Numbered from the stretch's first letter, positions 1 through 7,799 are shown. The stretch is DNA of 64,000 nt from Paenibacillus sp. VTT E-133291 (GCF_002264395.1 NZ_NFVA01000036.1:1-64000), one strand, 5' to 3'. The notes: a model not told the origin generated them from the letters alone. Program-made: numbers and translations.

Positions 1-584
1 GTACGGCTGGGCTTGCGGGAGCTACGGGTGTTACCGGGGTTACTGGCGTTACTGGTGCAACCGGGGCTGGTGCAATCATTCCGTTGGCTTCCGGTGGACC
101 TATTATTATGACTACGATTTTAGGTGGTTTGGTTGGAACAACAAGCCTTGTTGGCTTCGGAAGTTCAGCCACAGGCATTTCTCTTGTTGGCGGGAATATA
201 GATTTGACAGGTACAGTTCTTGGACCTCTTATCAACTTTGCATTCTCGACTCCGCGTGCTGGAGTGATAACATCCCTTGCTGCTTACTTCAGTAATACCA
301 TAGCTCTATCACTTATTGGTACTACTGTAACTGTGACAGCACAATTGTACCAATCTGCCACACCAAATAACACATTCACTCCTATTCCTGGAGCAATAGT
401 ACCACTGCCACCTATCACAGGCGCTATTACTCTAGGCACGTTTGTCAGCGGAGTTACAAATGGTATCGATTTTGCTGTAACACCGCAGACACGTCTGCTT
501 ATGGTATTCTCAGCTACTGCCACAGGTCTCACCCTTGTAAATACAGTCACTGGTTATGCAAGTGCTGGCTTTACAATTGTATAA
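1..584 (+). CDS. Collagen-like exosporium protein, BclB-type C-terminal domain (5' end missing)
   Basis: The reading frame is open from the window edge. It begins with a short stretch of Gly-X-Y collagen-like triplets rich in GVT/GAT (about the first 25 codons). About 165 residues of a hydrophobic, Thr/Gly/Ile/Val-rich globular domain follow. The motifs PLASGGPI near the junction and a beta-rich tail ending in SAGFTIV resemble the C-terminal domain of BclB-type exosporium glycoproteins. Members of that family form trimeric filaments on the spore surface, with the globular tip outward. Most of the collagen stalk and the N-terminal targeting region lie outside the window. The gene ends just before a strong hairpin terminator. 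The family call is from composition and motif resemblance, so the exact spore-surface role is inferred. Confidence 0.75.
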   Translation, partial: TAGLAGATGVTGVTGVTGATGAGAIIPLASGGPIIMTTILGGLVGTTSLVGFGSSATGISLVGGNIDLTGTVLGPLINFAFSTPRAGVITSLAAYFSNTIALSLIGTTVTVTAQLYQSATPNNTFTPIPGAIVPLPPITGAITLGTFVSGVTNGIDFAVTPQTRLLMVFSATATGLTLVNTVTGYASAGFTIV

Positions 585-598
585 TCGCTAAAATCAAT

Positions 599-644
599 AA
601 AAGCATCTGCCTATCCTTTTGAAGGAGTGACAGATGCTTTTTTT
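599..644. terminator. Bidirectional intrinsic terminator
   Basis: An 11-bp stem (AAAAGCATCTG paired with CAGATGCTTTT) encloses a loop of about 21 nt. A T-run follows on the plus strand and an A-run precedes it, so it can end both the collagen-like gene and the convergent selD-mnmH-desulfurase operon. Confidence 0.85.
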
Positions 645-728
645 AAAACTATACGATATGCAGATTCAACTTCTAGATTTTCCGGAATCACACAAGCGCC
701 ATTAGCTACTCCACCACTGGCAATCTAT

Positions 729-1841
729 TCACAACAAATATCCTTTCAGCTTACCGATAACCTCATCGATCTCCGTTTTCGTCGTATACCGTCCCACACT
801 AAAACGAACCGCTCCCTGCCCAATACTTGCTGAGACATTCATTGCCTTTAGAACAGGCGAAATCAATGTTTCTCCAGAATGACAAGCTGAGCCTGTTGAG
901 GCAGCCACATCTTCTAGCGAAGCAATCACTTCGTGACCCACAGCTCCTAGAAAGCTAATGTTAAGTGTGTTGGGCAATCGTTTATGCCTATGACCGTTCA
1001 GGTGAATTCTGTCGCCAAAAACCTCCTGCAATCGGTCATAGAAATAATCCGCAATCTTTTTCACACGTTCTCTGGAAGCAGAGTCCGAAGCAAGCTCACA
1101 GGCTTTTCCTAATCCAATAATGTAAGGTGTGTTTTCGGTACCTGCTCGTCTTCCCTGCTCATGACCTGCCCCATGAATCAATGGTTCGATGTGAATGCCC
1201 TCTCGGATGTACAGTGCTCCAATCCCTTTTGGCGCATATAATTTATGACCTGCCAGCGTTAGAAAATCCACCGCTAACTCAGCCACATCGAGTACTACTT
1301 TTCCAGCGGACTGTGAAGCATCGGTATGTACAAGAACACCTCGTTCGTGGCAGACCTCGGCTATTTCTTTGATCGGCTGAATCGTGCCCGTTTCGTTGTT
1401 AGAGTGCATAATGGAGACTAGTATAGTTTGGTCTGTAAGCTGCTTTTTCACATCGTCTACCTGCACCATTCCATACGCGTCAACAGGTACATAGGTAATC
1501 GTGTAGCCCAACTGCTCCAGATACTGACACGGTTTAATTACCGCAGGATGCTCCACAGCAGACACAATAATGTGATTGCCTTTATGTCGATAGGTTTGGG
1601 CGACTCCCTTGATGACGGTATTATTCGATTCACTACCCCCACTGGTGAAAAGCACCTCTCCCGGCGCACAATTCAGGAAATTAGCCACCTGTGTTCTCGC
1701 TTGCTCGATTCCGAGTTTAGCTTCTTGCCCCAAAGAATGACTGCTTGAAGGATTGCCAAAATGACCATAAAGATAAGGAATCATAACCTCTGCTACTTCC
1801 TTATCTACAGGTGTTGTAGCGTTATAGTCTAAATAGATCAT
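729..1841 (-). CDS. Cysteine desulfurase, NifS/IscS family
   Basis: This is a PLP-dependent enzyme that moves sulfur (or selenium) from cysteine (or selenocysteine) onto an active-site cysteine. Visible marks are the N-terminal YLDYNATTP, the PLP-lysine motif AGHKLYAPKG, the HTDASQ segment and the catalytic-loop cysteine in STGSACHSGE. The length of 370 aa fits the group I NifS/IscS type. The start was set at the ATG at 1841, because GAGGAGG lies 9 nt upstream; an in-frame upstream extension has no ribosome site. It is the last gene of a run with selD and mnmH (51 nt after mnmH). That context suggests it supplies selenium or sulfur for 2-selenouridine/2-thiouridine in tRNA. A general Fe-S cluster or tRNA-thiolation role cannot be excluded from sequence alone. 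Confidence 0.9.
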   Translation of the reverse strand: MIYLDYNATTPVDKEVAEVMIPYLYGHFGNPSSSHSLGQEAKLGIEQARTQVANFLNCAPGEVLFTSGGSESNNTVIKGVAQTYRHKGNHIIVSAVEHPAVIKPCQYLEQLGYTITYVPVDAYGMVQVDDVKKQLTDQTILVSIMHSNNETGTIQPIKEIAEVCHERGVLVHTDASQSAGKVVLDVAELAVDFLTLAGHKLYAPKGIGALYIREGIHIEPLIHGAGHEQGRRAGTENTPYIIGLGKACELASDSASRERVKKIADYFYDRLQEVFGDRIHLNGHRHKRLPNTLNISFLGAVGHEVIASLEDVAASTGSACHSGETLISPVLKAMNVSASIGQGAVRFSVGRYTTKTEIDEVIGKLKGYLL

Positions 1842-1892
1842 TTGTACTGAGCCTCCTCTAAACCCCTCATACATCACGATACATAAAGCTTA

Positions 1893-2930
1893 TTAAGCCT
1901 GATTATTTTTCAAAAAAGAACGCACCGCAACCTCAGCTTCATCTAAATTGTTCACCTTAAAGGTAACTCTCTCAATGCCTTCATACTGAGTAGACGTGTA
2001 ATCGTATTTAGGATCATAGTAGTATTCTAACAGCAGCGCCACAGCTTCCCCGAACAAATCGGCTTGCAAGCACCGTTCGATTTCCGCCGCAATGGGGATA
2101 TGAATTCGGGATTTGATACTTCGAAAGGCTGAAATACACTGTTCTTTATATTCTTCTGGACGATAATCCTTAAGGATTTGCTGCACTCTAGCTTGCAAAG
2201 GCAGTTCAATCCAAATCTGCGTTGCGGTCTCTTTTTGCTCGGTCATAAATGGAGGCATTACGACCTTCCCAATCTTCTTGCTCTCTGCTTCAAACAGTAC
2301 ATAAGGAGCATCCTCAAGCTTAATTAATTCTTCCAAAAGAAGACTATCGAACGTTTTCTGATTATTTGCCTGAAGTCCGATCTCGCCAAAGATAGAACCG
2401 CGGTGACCCGCCATTCCTTCCAAATCCAGAACGGGGTAGCCTTGCGCTTTCAGGCGGTGCAGCAGGTTTGTTTTGCCTGTCCCCGTATTTCCATGAATTA
2501 CATAAGGCTTCGCCTTGAATTCAAAGGACTCCAGTTCATCGAGTACCCATTTACGGTAAGCTTTATAGCCGCCAATCAATCGGTAAGCGTGAATATCCAT
2601 TAAAGAAAGTACGGTCGCAGTTGTACGGCTGCGCATACCTCCCCTCCAGCAGAATACAGCCTTGTCCCCTTGAATCTCAGCAAATTCTTTGACAAAGGAA
2701 GGTAGCTTCGCCGCAGCAATCTCCAAACCGCGTTCTTTCGCAGCCTGCACACTTGTCTGTTTATACAGCGTACCTACTTCAGCTCGTTCCTCATCGTCAA
2801 AAAAAGGAATGTTCAAGCTCTCTGGCAATGTCGCATCTTTATATTCAGAAGGAGATCGAACGTCGATAACGGTGATCTGCTTCTTATTCTTTAACACTCT
2901 TAGTTCTTCCAGTGTAATATCCTGAAACAA
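1893..2930 (-). CDS. mnmH: tRNA 2-selenouridine synthase (MnmH/SelU/YbbB)
   Basis: Replaces sulfur by selenium in 2-thiouridine at the wobble position of Lys, Glu and Gln tRNAs, using selenophosphate from SelD. The protein has an N-terminal rhodanese domain (about residues 5-125) with the catalytic Cys94 in FCWRGGMRS. A P-loop domain follows, with Walker A GNTGTGKT at about 147-154. Its 345-aa length and two-domain order are typical of the family. The start is a TTG preceded by GGAGAG at about 8 nt. It lies 57 nt downstream of selD and 51 nt upstream of the cysteine desulfurase, so the three are very probably co-transcribed. Both the selenium-transfer cysteine and the geranyl/phosphate-handling P-loop are intact. 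Confidence 0.95.
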   Translation of the reverse strand: MFQDITLEELRVLKNKKQITVIDVRSPSEYKDATLPESLNIPFFDDEERAEVGTLYKQTSVQAAKERGLEIAAAKLPSFVKEFAEIQGDKAVFCWRGGMRSRTTATVLSLMDIHAYRLIGGYKAYRKWVLDELESFEFKAKPYVIHGNTGTGKTNLLHRLKAQGYPVLDLEGMAGHRGSIFGEIGLQANNQKTFDSLLLEELIKLEDAPYVLFEAESKKIGKVVMPPFMTEQKETATQIWIELPLQARVQQILKDYRPEEYKEQCISAFRSIKSRIHIPIAAEIERCLQADLFGEAVALLLEYYYDPKYDYTSTQYEGIERVTFKVNNLDEAEVAVRSFLKNNQA

Positions 2931-2987
2931 TGCGCTCTCTCCTCTGGTGGCTAACTTCTTAGGTCGCCTCTAAGCTGAACTCCATCG

Positions 2988-4049
2988 TTATTGCGCAGCT
3001 ATAACTGCAATCTGACCCGGATGTTCTTTCGTGACCTCTCCTATCAATGCCGCTTCTACACCTGCATCTACTAACTCTTTTAGCAAATCCTCACTTTGTT
3101 CAGGAGCAACAGAGATTAGCAATCCACCAGAAGTCACAGCATCACACAGAATATAGCGGCTTAATTGATCCATCTCCTCCGGATAAAGAATACTGCCCTC
3201 CAAATGGGCAAAGTTATTTTTAGTGCCACCTGGAACAAAGCCCTGCTCCGCGAGCTCTCTTACTCTTGGCAGCATCGGTACATCCCCTTGACGAATAATC
3301 AGTCCGTGATTACTTCCCTTTGCCATTTCCGAGGCATGTCCCAGCAGCCCAAATCCGGTAACATCTGTACAAGCATGTACATCATAGGGCTCCATGACTT
3401 CAGCCGCTTTTTTATTTAGTGTAGACATGACTGTCGTAAGGCGTGTAGTTTCTTCTGGGGATAGCTGATCCTTTTTAATAGAAGTCGTTAAGATGCCCAC
3501 ACCGATAGGTTTGGTCAAAATCAGCTTGTCTCCTACCTGCGCACCTGCATTCGTTCTTACTTTGTCCGGATGCACAAGGCCCGTAACAGCCAATCCAAAT
3601 TTAGGCTCTTTATCGTCGATCGAATGTCCGCCCACAAGCGTTGCTCCTGCTTCCTGCACTTTATCCGCTGCACCGCGCAAAATGTCACCGAGAATGCTTT
3701 TGTCCAGAACAGAAATAGGGAAGGCCACAATATTAAGCACCGTAAGCGGCTTACCGCCCATAGCATAAATATCACTTAATGCATTGGTTGCTGCAATTTG
3801 CCCAAAGGAATAAGGGTCGTCCACGATCGGCGTGAAAAAATCAACAGTCTGCACTAATGCTAGATCATCACTTAATCGATATACTCCAGCGTCATCACTG
3901 GTATCCAGACCTACAAGTAGATCCGGATTTGGAACGGTTGGTGGCAGACTGCGAATAACCTGCATGAGATCAGCAGGACCAATTTTGCAGCCGCAGCCCC
4001 CTTTTGAAGATAATGAGGTCAATTTTATGGTTTCGGCTTGAGACATCAT
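2988..4049 (-). CDS. selD: Selenide, water dikinase (selenophosphate synthetase)
   Basis: Makes selenophosphate from selenide and ATP, the selenium donor for MnmH and, where present, for SelA. Near the N-terminus GGCGCKIGPADL contains the catalytic cysteine and lysine of SelD. Both cysteine codons are TGC, so this is the Cys form, not a selenoprotein with an in-frame TGA. The PurM-like fold motifs VQTVDFFTPIVDDPY, GGHSIDDKEPKFGLAVTG and CTDVTGFGLLGH are present, and the length of 353 aa is usual. The first of two adjacent ATG codons has AAAGGAG 7 nt upstream. It is first in the selD-mnmH-desulfurase run. No selA, selB or selC was found in this window, so selenium here is tied to tRNA modification. 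Confidence 0.97.
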   Translation of the reverse strand: MMSQAETIKLTSLSSKGGCGCKIGPADLMQVIRSLPPTVPNPDLLVGLDTSDDAGVYRLSDDLALVQTVDFFTPIVDDPYSFGQIAATNALSDIYAMGGKPLTVLNIVAFPISVLDKSILGDILRGAADKVQEAGATLVGGHSIDDKEPKFGLAVTGLVHPDKVRTNAGAQVGDKLILTKPIGVGILTTSIKKDQLSPEETTRLTTVMSTLNKKAAEVMEPYDVHACTDVTGFGLLGHASEMAKGSNHGLIIRQGDVPMLPRVRELAEQGFVPGGTKNNFAHLEGSILYPEEMDQLSRYILCDAVTSGGLLISVAPEQSEDLLKELVDAGVEAALIGEVTKEHPGQIAVIAAQ

Positions 4050-4088
4050 GACTCAGCTCCTTTAAATAGTTAATGTCGAATATCTTTA

Positions 4089-4117
4089 ATCTTACATCAG
4101 TAGACAGCATTGTACAA
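4089..4117 (-). promoter_or_regulatory. Candidate promoter for the selD operon (weak)
   Basis: On the minus strand TTGTAC and TAAGAT are separated by 17 nt, about 40 nt upstream of the selD ATG and directly after a terminator hairpin. Both hexamers match the sigma-A consensus only partly. Confidence 0.3.
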
Positions 4118-4131
4118 AATACAAAGCTACT

Positions 4132-4176
4132 AAAAAAGCTGGCTCACACGTAGCATTCACTACCCTTGAGTCAGCC
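4132..4176 (-). terminator. Intrinsic terminator or leader hairpin before selD
   Basis: On the minus strand an imperfect stem (AGGCTGACTCA with TGTGAGCCAGCT) is followed by six T. It lies between the hydrolase gene and selD, and may be a second terminator for the upstream gene or an attenuator for selD. Confidence 0.6.
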
Positions 4177-4231
4177 TTTGGTTCGAAATCCAATTCTTTA
4201 GGGAAATCTGCCCTACAGCTCTAATGAAATA

Positions 4232-4271
4232 GGAGTGTCCCGCATAATTTCAATGGCTGCGGGAGCACTCC
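4232..4271 (-). terminator. Intrinsic terminator of the hydrolase-fold gene
   Basis: A long GC-rich stem (GGAGTGTCCCGCA with TGCGGGAGCACTCC, one bulge) begins 22 nt after the stop codon of the minus-strand gene ending at 4294. T-rich sequence lies on both sides, so it may act in both directions. Confidence 0.75.
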
Positions 4272-4293
4272 TTCTTTTCTCAATTTCATAGGA

Positions 4294-5103
4294 TCAGCTA
4301 ATCTGCTGAGTGCCCTGCTGCTTCTCCAAAAAACGTTGAAGAATCGCATTAAACTGCTCCGGCTGACACAGATTACTCGGATCTAATGCATTCGGGATAA
4401 TCGCCAACTGCGCATGCGGCAATTGAGACACCATTTCCTTCATACAATTCACTCCAAATTCATTAAAGTCCCCTACAATACATAAAGCGGGACGGTTAAA
4501 AGCTTTTAAGCATCTGGTGTAATCCACATGGCTCGTGGCCAGCCTTTGCCGATATAACTCCCGTGGACGTTTGTCCAGCAGCCCTCTTCTAATCTCATTG
4601 TAGGCGAGACTCCAGCGCTCTCGGTACATCATCCGAATCGAAGGCAGCACCAGCTCGCTTGGGAGGTAATACATTAGCAAGCTGCAATACGCTGCCATAA
4701 GCTGTATTTTCCCTACAAGGGTTGATCCGTGGCTCCTACAGAAGCTATCCGCGACCACGATTGCTTTTACACGCTCAGGATATTGTTTGGCAATATGTTG
4801 CACGACTAAACCGCCATAGGCGATCCCAACAAAAACTGCTTCACGAACCCCCAGGTCATTTAACAGCATAATCAGATCCAGACATTGCGTTTCAATAATC
4901 TCATTAGGGGCCTCCAGGAGTTCACCTGACTTGCCATTCCCCCGTAAATCGCACAAAATCACTTTATATTTATCGGAAAAGTACTCCAGTTGTGGTTTGA
5001 ACATACTGTGTGTTAATCCATGTCCATGGATAAACACAACCGGAGTGCCAGTTCCATTGATTTCGTAATAGAGCGAAGTTCCGTTCAGTTTAGCGATAGG
5101 CAA
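4294..5103 (-). CDS. Alpha/beta-hydrolase-fold protein with degenerate catalytic triad
   Basis: The fold is clear: an oxyanion-strand motif VVFIHGHGLTH, then DLRGNGKSG, a nucleophile-elbow region, and a C-terminal QPEQFN helix. At the elbow the usual G-x-S-x-G reads GIAYGG, with Ala in place of the nucleophilic Ser. Near the C-terminus, where relatives have AGH, this protein has ALD, so the catalytic His is also gone; an Asp in VGDFNEF remains. It is therefore probably not an ordinary esterase or peroxidase, and a binding or sensory role is possible. The start is taken as the TTG at 5103 (N-terminus MPIAKLNGTSLYYE), which has AGAGGTG 6 nt upstream; an ATG at 5121 lacks a ribosome site. A c-di-AMP riboswitch and terminator lie directly upstream, so expression should follow c-di-AMP level. 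The physiological function is unknown. Confidence 0.85.
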   Translation of the reverse strand: MPIAKLNGTSLYYEINGTGTPVVFIHGHGLTHSMFKPQLEYFSDKYKVILCDLRGNGKSGELLEAPNEIIETQCLDLIMLLNDLGVREAVFVGIAYGGLVVQHIAKQYPERVKAIVVADSFCRSHGSTLVGKIQLMAAYCSLLMYYLPSELVLPSIRMMYRERWSLAYNEIRRGLLDKRPRELYRQRLATSHVDYTRCLKAFNRPALCIVGDFNEFGVNCMKEMVSQLPHAQLAIIPNALDPSNLCQPEQFNAILQRFLEKQQGTQQIS

Positions 5104-5158
5104 AGGTAACACCTCTTTCATAATAAATTCTACGACTGTATCTGCTTATAAACGCAGC

Positions 5159-5185
5159 AAAAAACCACAGAGGGATTCTCTGTGG
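5159..5185 (-). terminator. Riboswitch expression-platform terminator
   Basis: On the minus strand CCACAGAG and CTCTGTGG pair around a 4-5 nt loop and run into six T. It stands between the c-di-AMP aptamer and the hydrolase-fold gene, the right place for a ligand-controlled transcription terminator. Confidence 0.85.
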
Positions 5186-5211
5186 CTATTCATCACTAAA
5201 CACGCCATTCA

Positions 5212-5392
5212 TCCTCTCTCCATACGCTTACGAGGTTAGCTGTCGGATTCGGGCAGTGAGAGTTGCCCTACCTGCAAGGTTGCATGTTATGCACCCGGAA
5301 CAGGATTCACCCCATAACTAGTACCGATTGTTACACTGGTTCCCAGTTGTTGGTTCCCCCGCTTTCCTTAACGGAAATTAAGCGGACTTCAT
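5212..5392 (-). ncRNA. c-di-AMP riboswitch (ydaO/yuaA class)
   Basis: Read on the minus strand, the conserved blocks of the ydaO/yuaA aptamer occur in order: CCGCTTAAT, AGCGGGGGAACCAAC, ATGGGGTGAATCC, GGTAGGGCAAC, TGCCCGAATCCGACAGC, TAACCTCGTAAGCG, and a terminal AGAGAGGA. The 181-nt span includes variable arms of normal size. In this class c-di-AMP binding usually lowers expression of the downstream gene by allowing termination; here a terminator follows at once. The direction of control is inferred from the class. Confidence 0.94.
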
Positions 5393-5416
5393 ATGTAATT
5401 GTCAGTTATGTGATGA

Positions 5417-5445
5417 ATCATACTCCGTGTAAGGTTTCTTGTAAA
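5417..5445 (-). promoter_or_regulatory. Sigma-A-type promoter of the riboswitch transcript
   Basis: TTTACA and TATGAT are separated by exactly 17 nt on the minus strand. Transcription would start near 5410, about 18 nt before the aptamer begins, which is the expected geometry. Confidence 0.8.
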
Positions 5446-5550
5446 GTTGAGCTGTGGGCAAAATAATGTTGAAAGCCATGCTTTTCATTTCATATTGAGC
5501 ATACACTTCGTTTTCTCTTTCTTTTGCTCTTGTTTACTCAATATATCTAG

Positions 5551-5598
5551 AAAAAGCCGAGCGGACATCAGAGATCAATCCCTGAACTACTCGGCTTC
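5551..5598 (-). terminator. Intrinsic terminator of the small repeat-protein gene
   Basis: AAGCCGAG and CTCGGCTT pair on the minus strand and are followed by TTTTT. It starts 18 nt after the stop of the 57-aa gene. Confidence 0.75.
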
Positions 5599-5615
5599 TT
5601 TATACAATCATATGG

Positions 5616-5789
5616 CTACAACAGATTGGCGTTTTTCAATGCATGCTCCCAGCTCGGAAAAAAGAACAGCGCACTTCTCATTAGATCAGGGTCGCTTTGC
5701 TTCACTTGCTTTTTGCTGATCGAGCTTCCATCGGTTTGAAGCTTTTTGATACGAGTTAACACTTCATCAGCCTCCAAAGGAATTTCCAT
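5616..5789 (-). CDS. Small homing-endonuclease-associated-repeat protein (57 aa)
   Basis: The frame runs from an ATG with AAAGGAG 7 nt upstream to a TAG just before a terminator, so it is a complete small gene. The protein reads as a single module: a short helix (ADEVLTRIKKLQTDG), then SISKKQVKQSDPDLMRSALFF and PSWEHAL. The pattern 'Lys-x-x-x-x-x-Asp-Pro-x-Leu ... aromatic-Pro-Ser-Trp-x-x-Ala' resembles the repeat found next to HNH and other homing nucleases, which is thought to contact DNA. There is no nuclease domain. It follows the Nif3-like gene at 84 nt and may be co-transcribed with it. Its function is unknown; a small DNA-binding protein is one possibility. Confidence 0.75.
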   Translation of the reverse strand: MEIPLEADEVLTRIKKLQTDGSSISKKQVKQSDPDLMRSALFFFPSWEHALKNANLL

Positions 5790-5873
5790 TGAAACACTCC
5801 TTTCTCAGTGACCTGGTTTCCCATCATTTTCTCCATAATATGCAAATTTATTCTTCATTTCCATTTCGATGGA

Positions 5874-6668
5874 CTACACTAGCTGATAGATCGGTTGTTC
5901 AGCAATAAAATAAGTAGGAATTATTCGATATTTCTGTGCCAGAACTTCAGCTAAATATTTCATTCCTGGAGCTTCACTTTCCGCATGACCTAACATAATC
6001 AGCGCTTTTGATCTGCCTTGATGGACTGCATCCCTCACATATTCTGGAGTTTCCCATTCCGGGCCCTCGCCAGCAATGATTAAATCAAGATTGTGCTGAT
6101 TAAAAAGAGGAATAGCCATCTTCCCACCTCCTCGGTTACCTACTAATATCCCCACATGTCTGCATGTCTGTGATAGATCGCCGGCAACGCGTACGTGGGG
6201 GATGCCTAGCTTTCTTTTTATATACTGAGCCGCTTCACTTACCGTCATAGCTGGAATCGATAGGATTGTAGCAGTGGGTTGCTGCTCAACCACATAGGCT
6301 GACCATTCAAGCTCTCGTAGCAAGCCCACCATGATCCCATCCGGTTGATGCCGATGCCAATAATCATGATAACGAAAAATAGCCAGTTCAGAACGCTCAA
6401 TCAAACTCCGTTTCGCGCGATACACAGGGTCATCCTCTAACCACTCGCTGGGATCATGATGACTGTAAAACACACCTTCGTGTGTAATTAACAAATTGGC
6501 GTTCATAGCAATCGCTCGTTCCACAACATATTGCGTAGCGCAAAATGCCGTAACCATCCCTGTAATCACCATTTCTGGATTCCCCGGCTTTAGAGTATCT
6601 ACAGTTCCATCTATCTGTTCCACAGTTCCCATTAAATCTTCCAGAATCATTCTAATTGTCACGCTCAC
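5874..6668 (-). CDS. Nif3-like (DUF34) dinuclear metal-centre protein, divergent
   Basis: The 264-aa protein has the architecture of the Nif3/YbgI family: an N-terminal half with ANLLITHEGVFYSHHD, a central RYHDYWH segment, and a C-terminal GHAESE segment. These correspond to the metal-binding His, Asp and His-Glu positions of the family. The first motif is normally ITHHP, so the metal site is divergent (Glu replaces the second His). The start is a GTG at 6668 with AAAGGG about 9 nt upstream. Nif3 proteins are widespread and their reaction is poorly settled; GTP cyclohydrolase-like and metal-chaperone roles have been proposed. Neighbours (a repeat protein downstream, a xylan locus upstream) do not clarify the role. 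The family call is firm and the function is not. Confidence 0.8.
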   Translation of the reverse strand: MSVTIRMILEDLMGTVEQIDGTVDTLKPGNPEMVITGMVTAFCATQYVVERAIAMNANLLITHEGVFYSHHDPSEWLEDDPVYRAKRSLIERSELAIFRYHDYWHRHQPDGIMVGLLRELEWSAYVVEQQPTATILSIPAMTVSEAAQYIKRKLGIPHVRVAGDLSQTCRHVGILVGNRGGGKMAIPLFNQHNLDLIIAGEGPEWETPEYVRDAVHQGRSKALIMLGHAESEAPGMKYLAEVLAQKYRIIPTYFIAEQPIYQLV

Positions 6669-6717
6669 TTTAATCCGCCCTTTGAGATCTATTCTACTAA
6701 TCTATCAACGTATAAAT

Positions 6718-6748
6718 AACCCGCCCTTAATCGATATAAGGACGGGTT
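6718..6748 (-). terminator. Hairpin after the xylan locus
   Basis: On the minus strand AACCCGTCCTTA pairs with TAAGGGCGGGTT, followed by a short AT-rich stretch. It lies 32 nt after the GH10 stop codon and probably ends that operon, although the T-run is poor. Confidence 0.55.
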
Positions 6749-6779
6749 CACAGTTCATCATTTGAGCAGCTTGCCCACT

Positions 6780-7799
6780 CTATGATTTCATTTCAGAGGC
6801 GATCATTCGATGGAAAGCTGGCTTCGGCTTATGCCCTTCATCGAATAGGAACGGCCAGTTCTTCCGTCCACGAACAGGGAAATCATCCAGCCAAGTATAG
6901 TCATCTGCTGCTCCCCAGAACGTGACCGAGCTAATCACGTCACGGTATTCTTTCAGCAGGGCAAACATCGCTTCATATCGTTTGGCCTGCAGTTCAAGCA
7001 TATCAGTTGGTGCAGCCCTTAGATCCTTACGTTTGTCATCGAAACGGAACATGGATACATCCAGCTCTGTCAGTTGGAGCTGAAGTCCTAAGGATGCATA
7101 TTTCTCAATAGCTGCACGGATATCATCTAGACTAGGATCGTATAAATTCCAGTGTGCCTGCAATCCGACGCCATGGATCGGCACATCCTGTTCCAGCAGT
7201 GACTTCACCAGTTCATAGATTTTGTCACGTTTTAATGGATGGGATTCATTGTAGTCGTTGTAGAATAATAATGCCTTAGGATCAGCTTCATGGGCGAATT
7301 CAAACGCTTTGGCGATAAAATCCGGGCCCACAATGTCGAGCCACTTCGAATGGCGAAGAAGCTCTTCACCTTCATCGGCTATAACTTCATTGACAACATC
7401 CCAAGCATAAATATCTTCCTTATAACGCCCTACTACGGTCTGAATATGTGATTTAACTCGTGAGAGCAAAGTCTCTTTACTTACAGATCCACCGTTCTTA
7501 TCCTCAAACAGCCAATCTGTAGTCTGGTTATGCCAGATCAAGGTATGTCCACGCATCGCCATATCATATTTCCGGGCGAAGGCAACCAGCTGGTCTGCCT
7601 CCTTAAAATTATAAATGTTCTCAAGCGGATGCAGACTCTCAAACTTCATCTCATTTTCAGCGGTGATACTATTGAAATGATAGGCAAGTAACTGCTCCTG
7701 TGATTGGATCGTCAATGGGTTGACGGCTGCGCCAATTTTGAAATCCTTAGCGAACACTGTCTTTAGTGCAGGCTCTGTAAAATCACTAGCTTGTCTCAA
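6780..7799 (-). CDS. Cytoplasmic endo-1,4-beta-xylanase, GH10
   Basis: A single GH10 (beta/alpha)8 domain of about 339 aa. The acid/base glutamate is in WDVVNEV (about residue 137) and the nucleophile in LTELDVS (about residue 243); MRGHTLIWHNQT and VTFWGAADDYTW are further family motifs. There is no signal peptide, so it should act inside the cell on imported xylo-oligosaccharides. This is typical of intracellular GH10 enzymes in Paenibacillus and Geobacillus. The start is set at the TTG at 7799, because AGGAGGG lies a few bases upstream; a longer TTG start would overrun that ribosome site. It is the last gene of the transporter-GH43-GH10 run. Confidence 0.93.
   Translation of the reverse strand: MRQASDFTEPALKTVFAKDFKIGAAVNPLTIQSQEQLLAYHFNSITAENEMKFESLHPLENIYNFKEADQLVAFARKYDMAMRGHTLIWHNQTTDWLFEDKNGGSVSKETLLSRVKSHIQTVVGRYKEDIYAWDVVNEVIADEGEELLRHSKWLDIVGPDFIAKAFEFAHEADPKALLFYNDYNESHPLKRDKIYELVKSLLEQDVPIHGVGLQAHWNLYDPSLDDIRAAIEKYASLGLQLQLTELDVSMFRFDDKRKDLRAAPTDMLELQAKRYEAMFALLKEYRDVISSVTFWGAADDYTWLDDFPVRGRKNWPFLFDEGHKPKPAFHRMIASEMKS

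Noticed and set aside
627..833. A 68-aa plus-strand frame after the collagen-like gene
   Set aside because: It starts inside the terminator hairpin and overlaps the end of the cysteine desulfurase; no family resemblance.
2988..4049. SelD as a possible selenoprotein
   Set aside because: Both cysteines of the active-site motif are TGC codons; there is no in-frame TGA.
5263..5719. Plus-strand frames of 67 and 90 aa in the intergenic region
   Set aside because: They run antisense over the c-di-AMP riboswitch, its promoter and the small repeat-protein gene.
5805..5864. A 19-aa reading frame just before the small repeat-protein gene, in frame with the end of the Nif3-like gene
   Set aside because: No ribosome site upstream and too short to judge; chance is enough to explain it.
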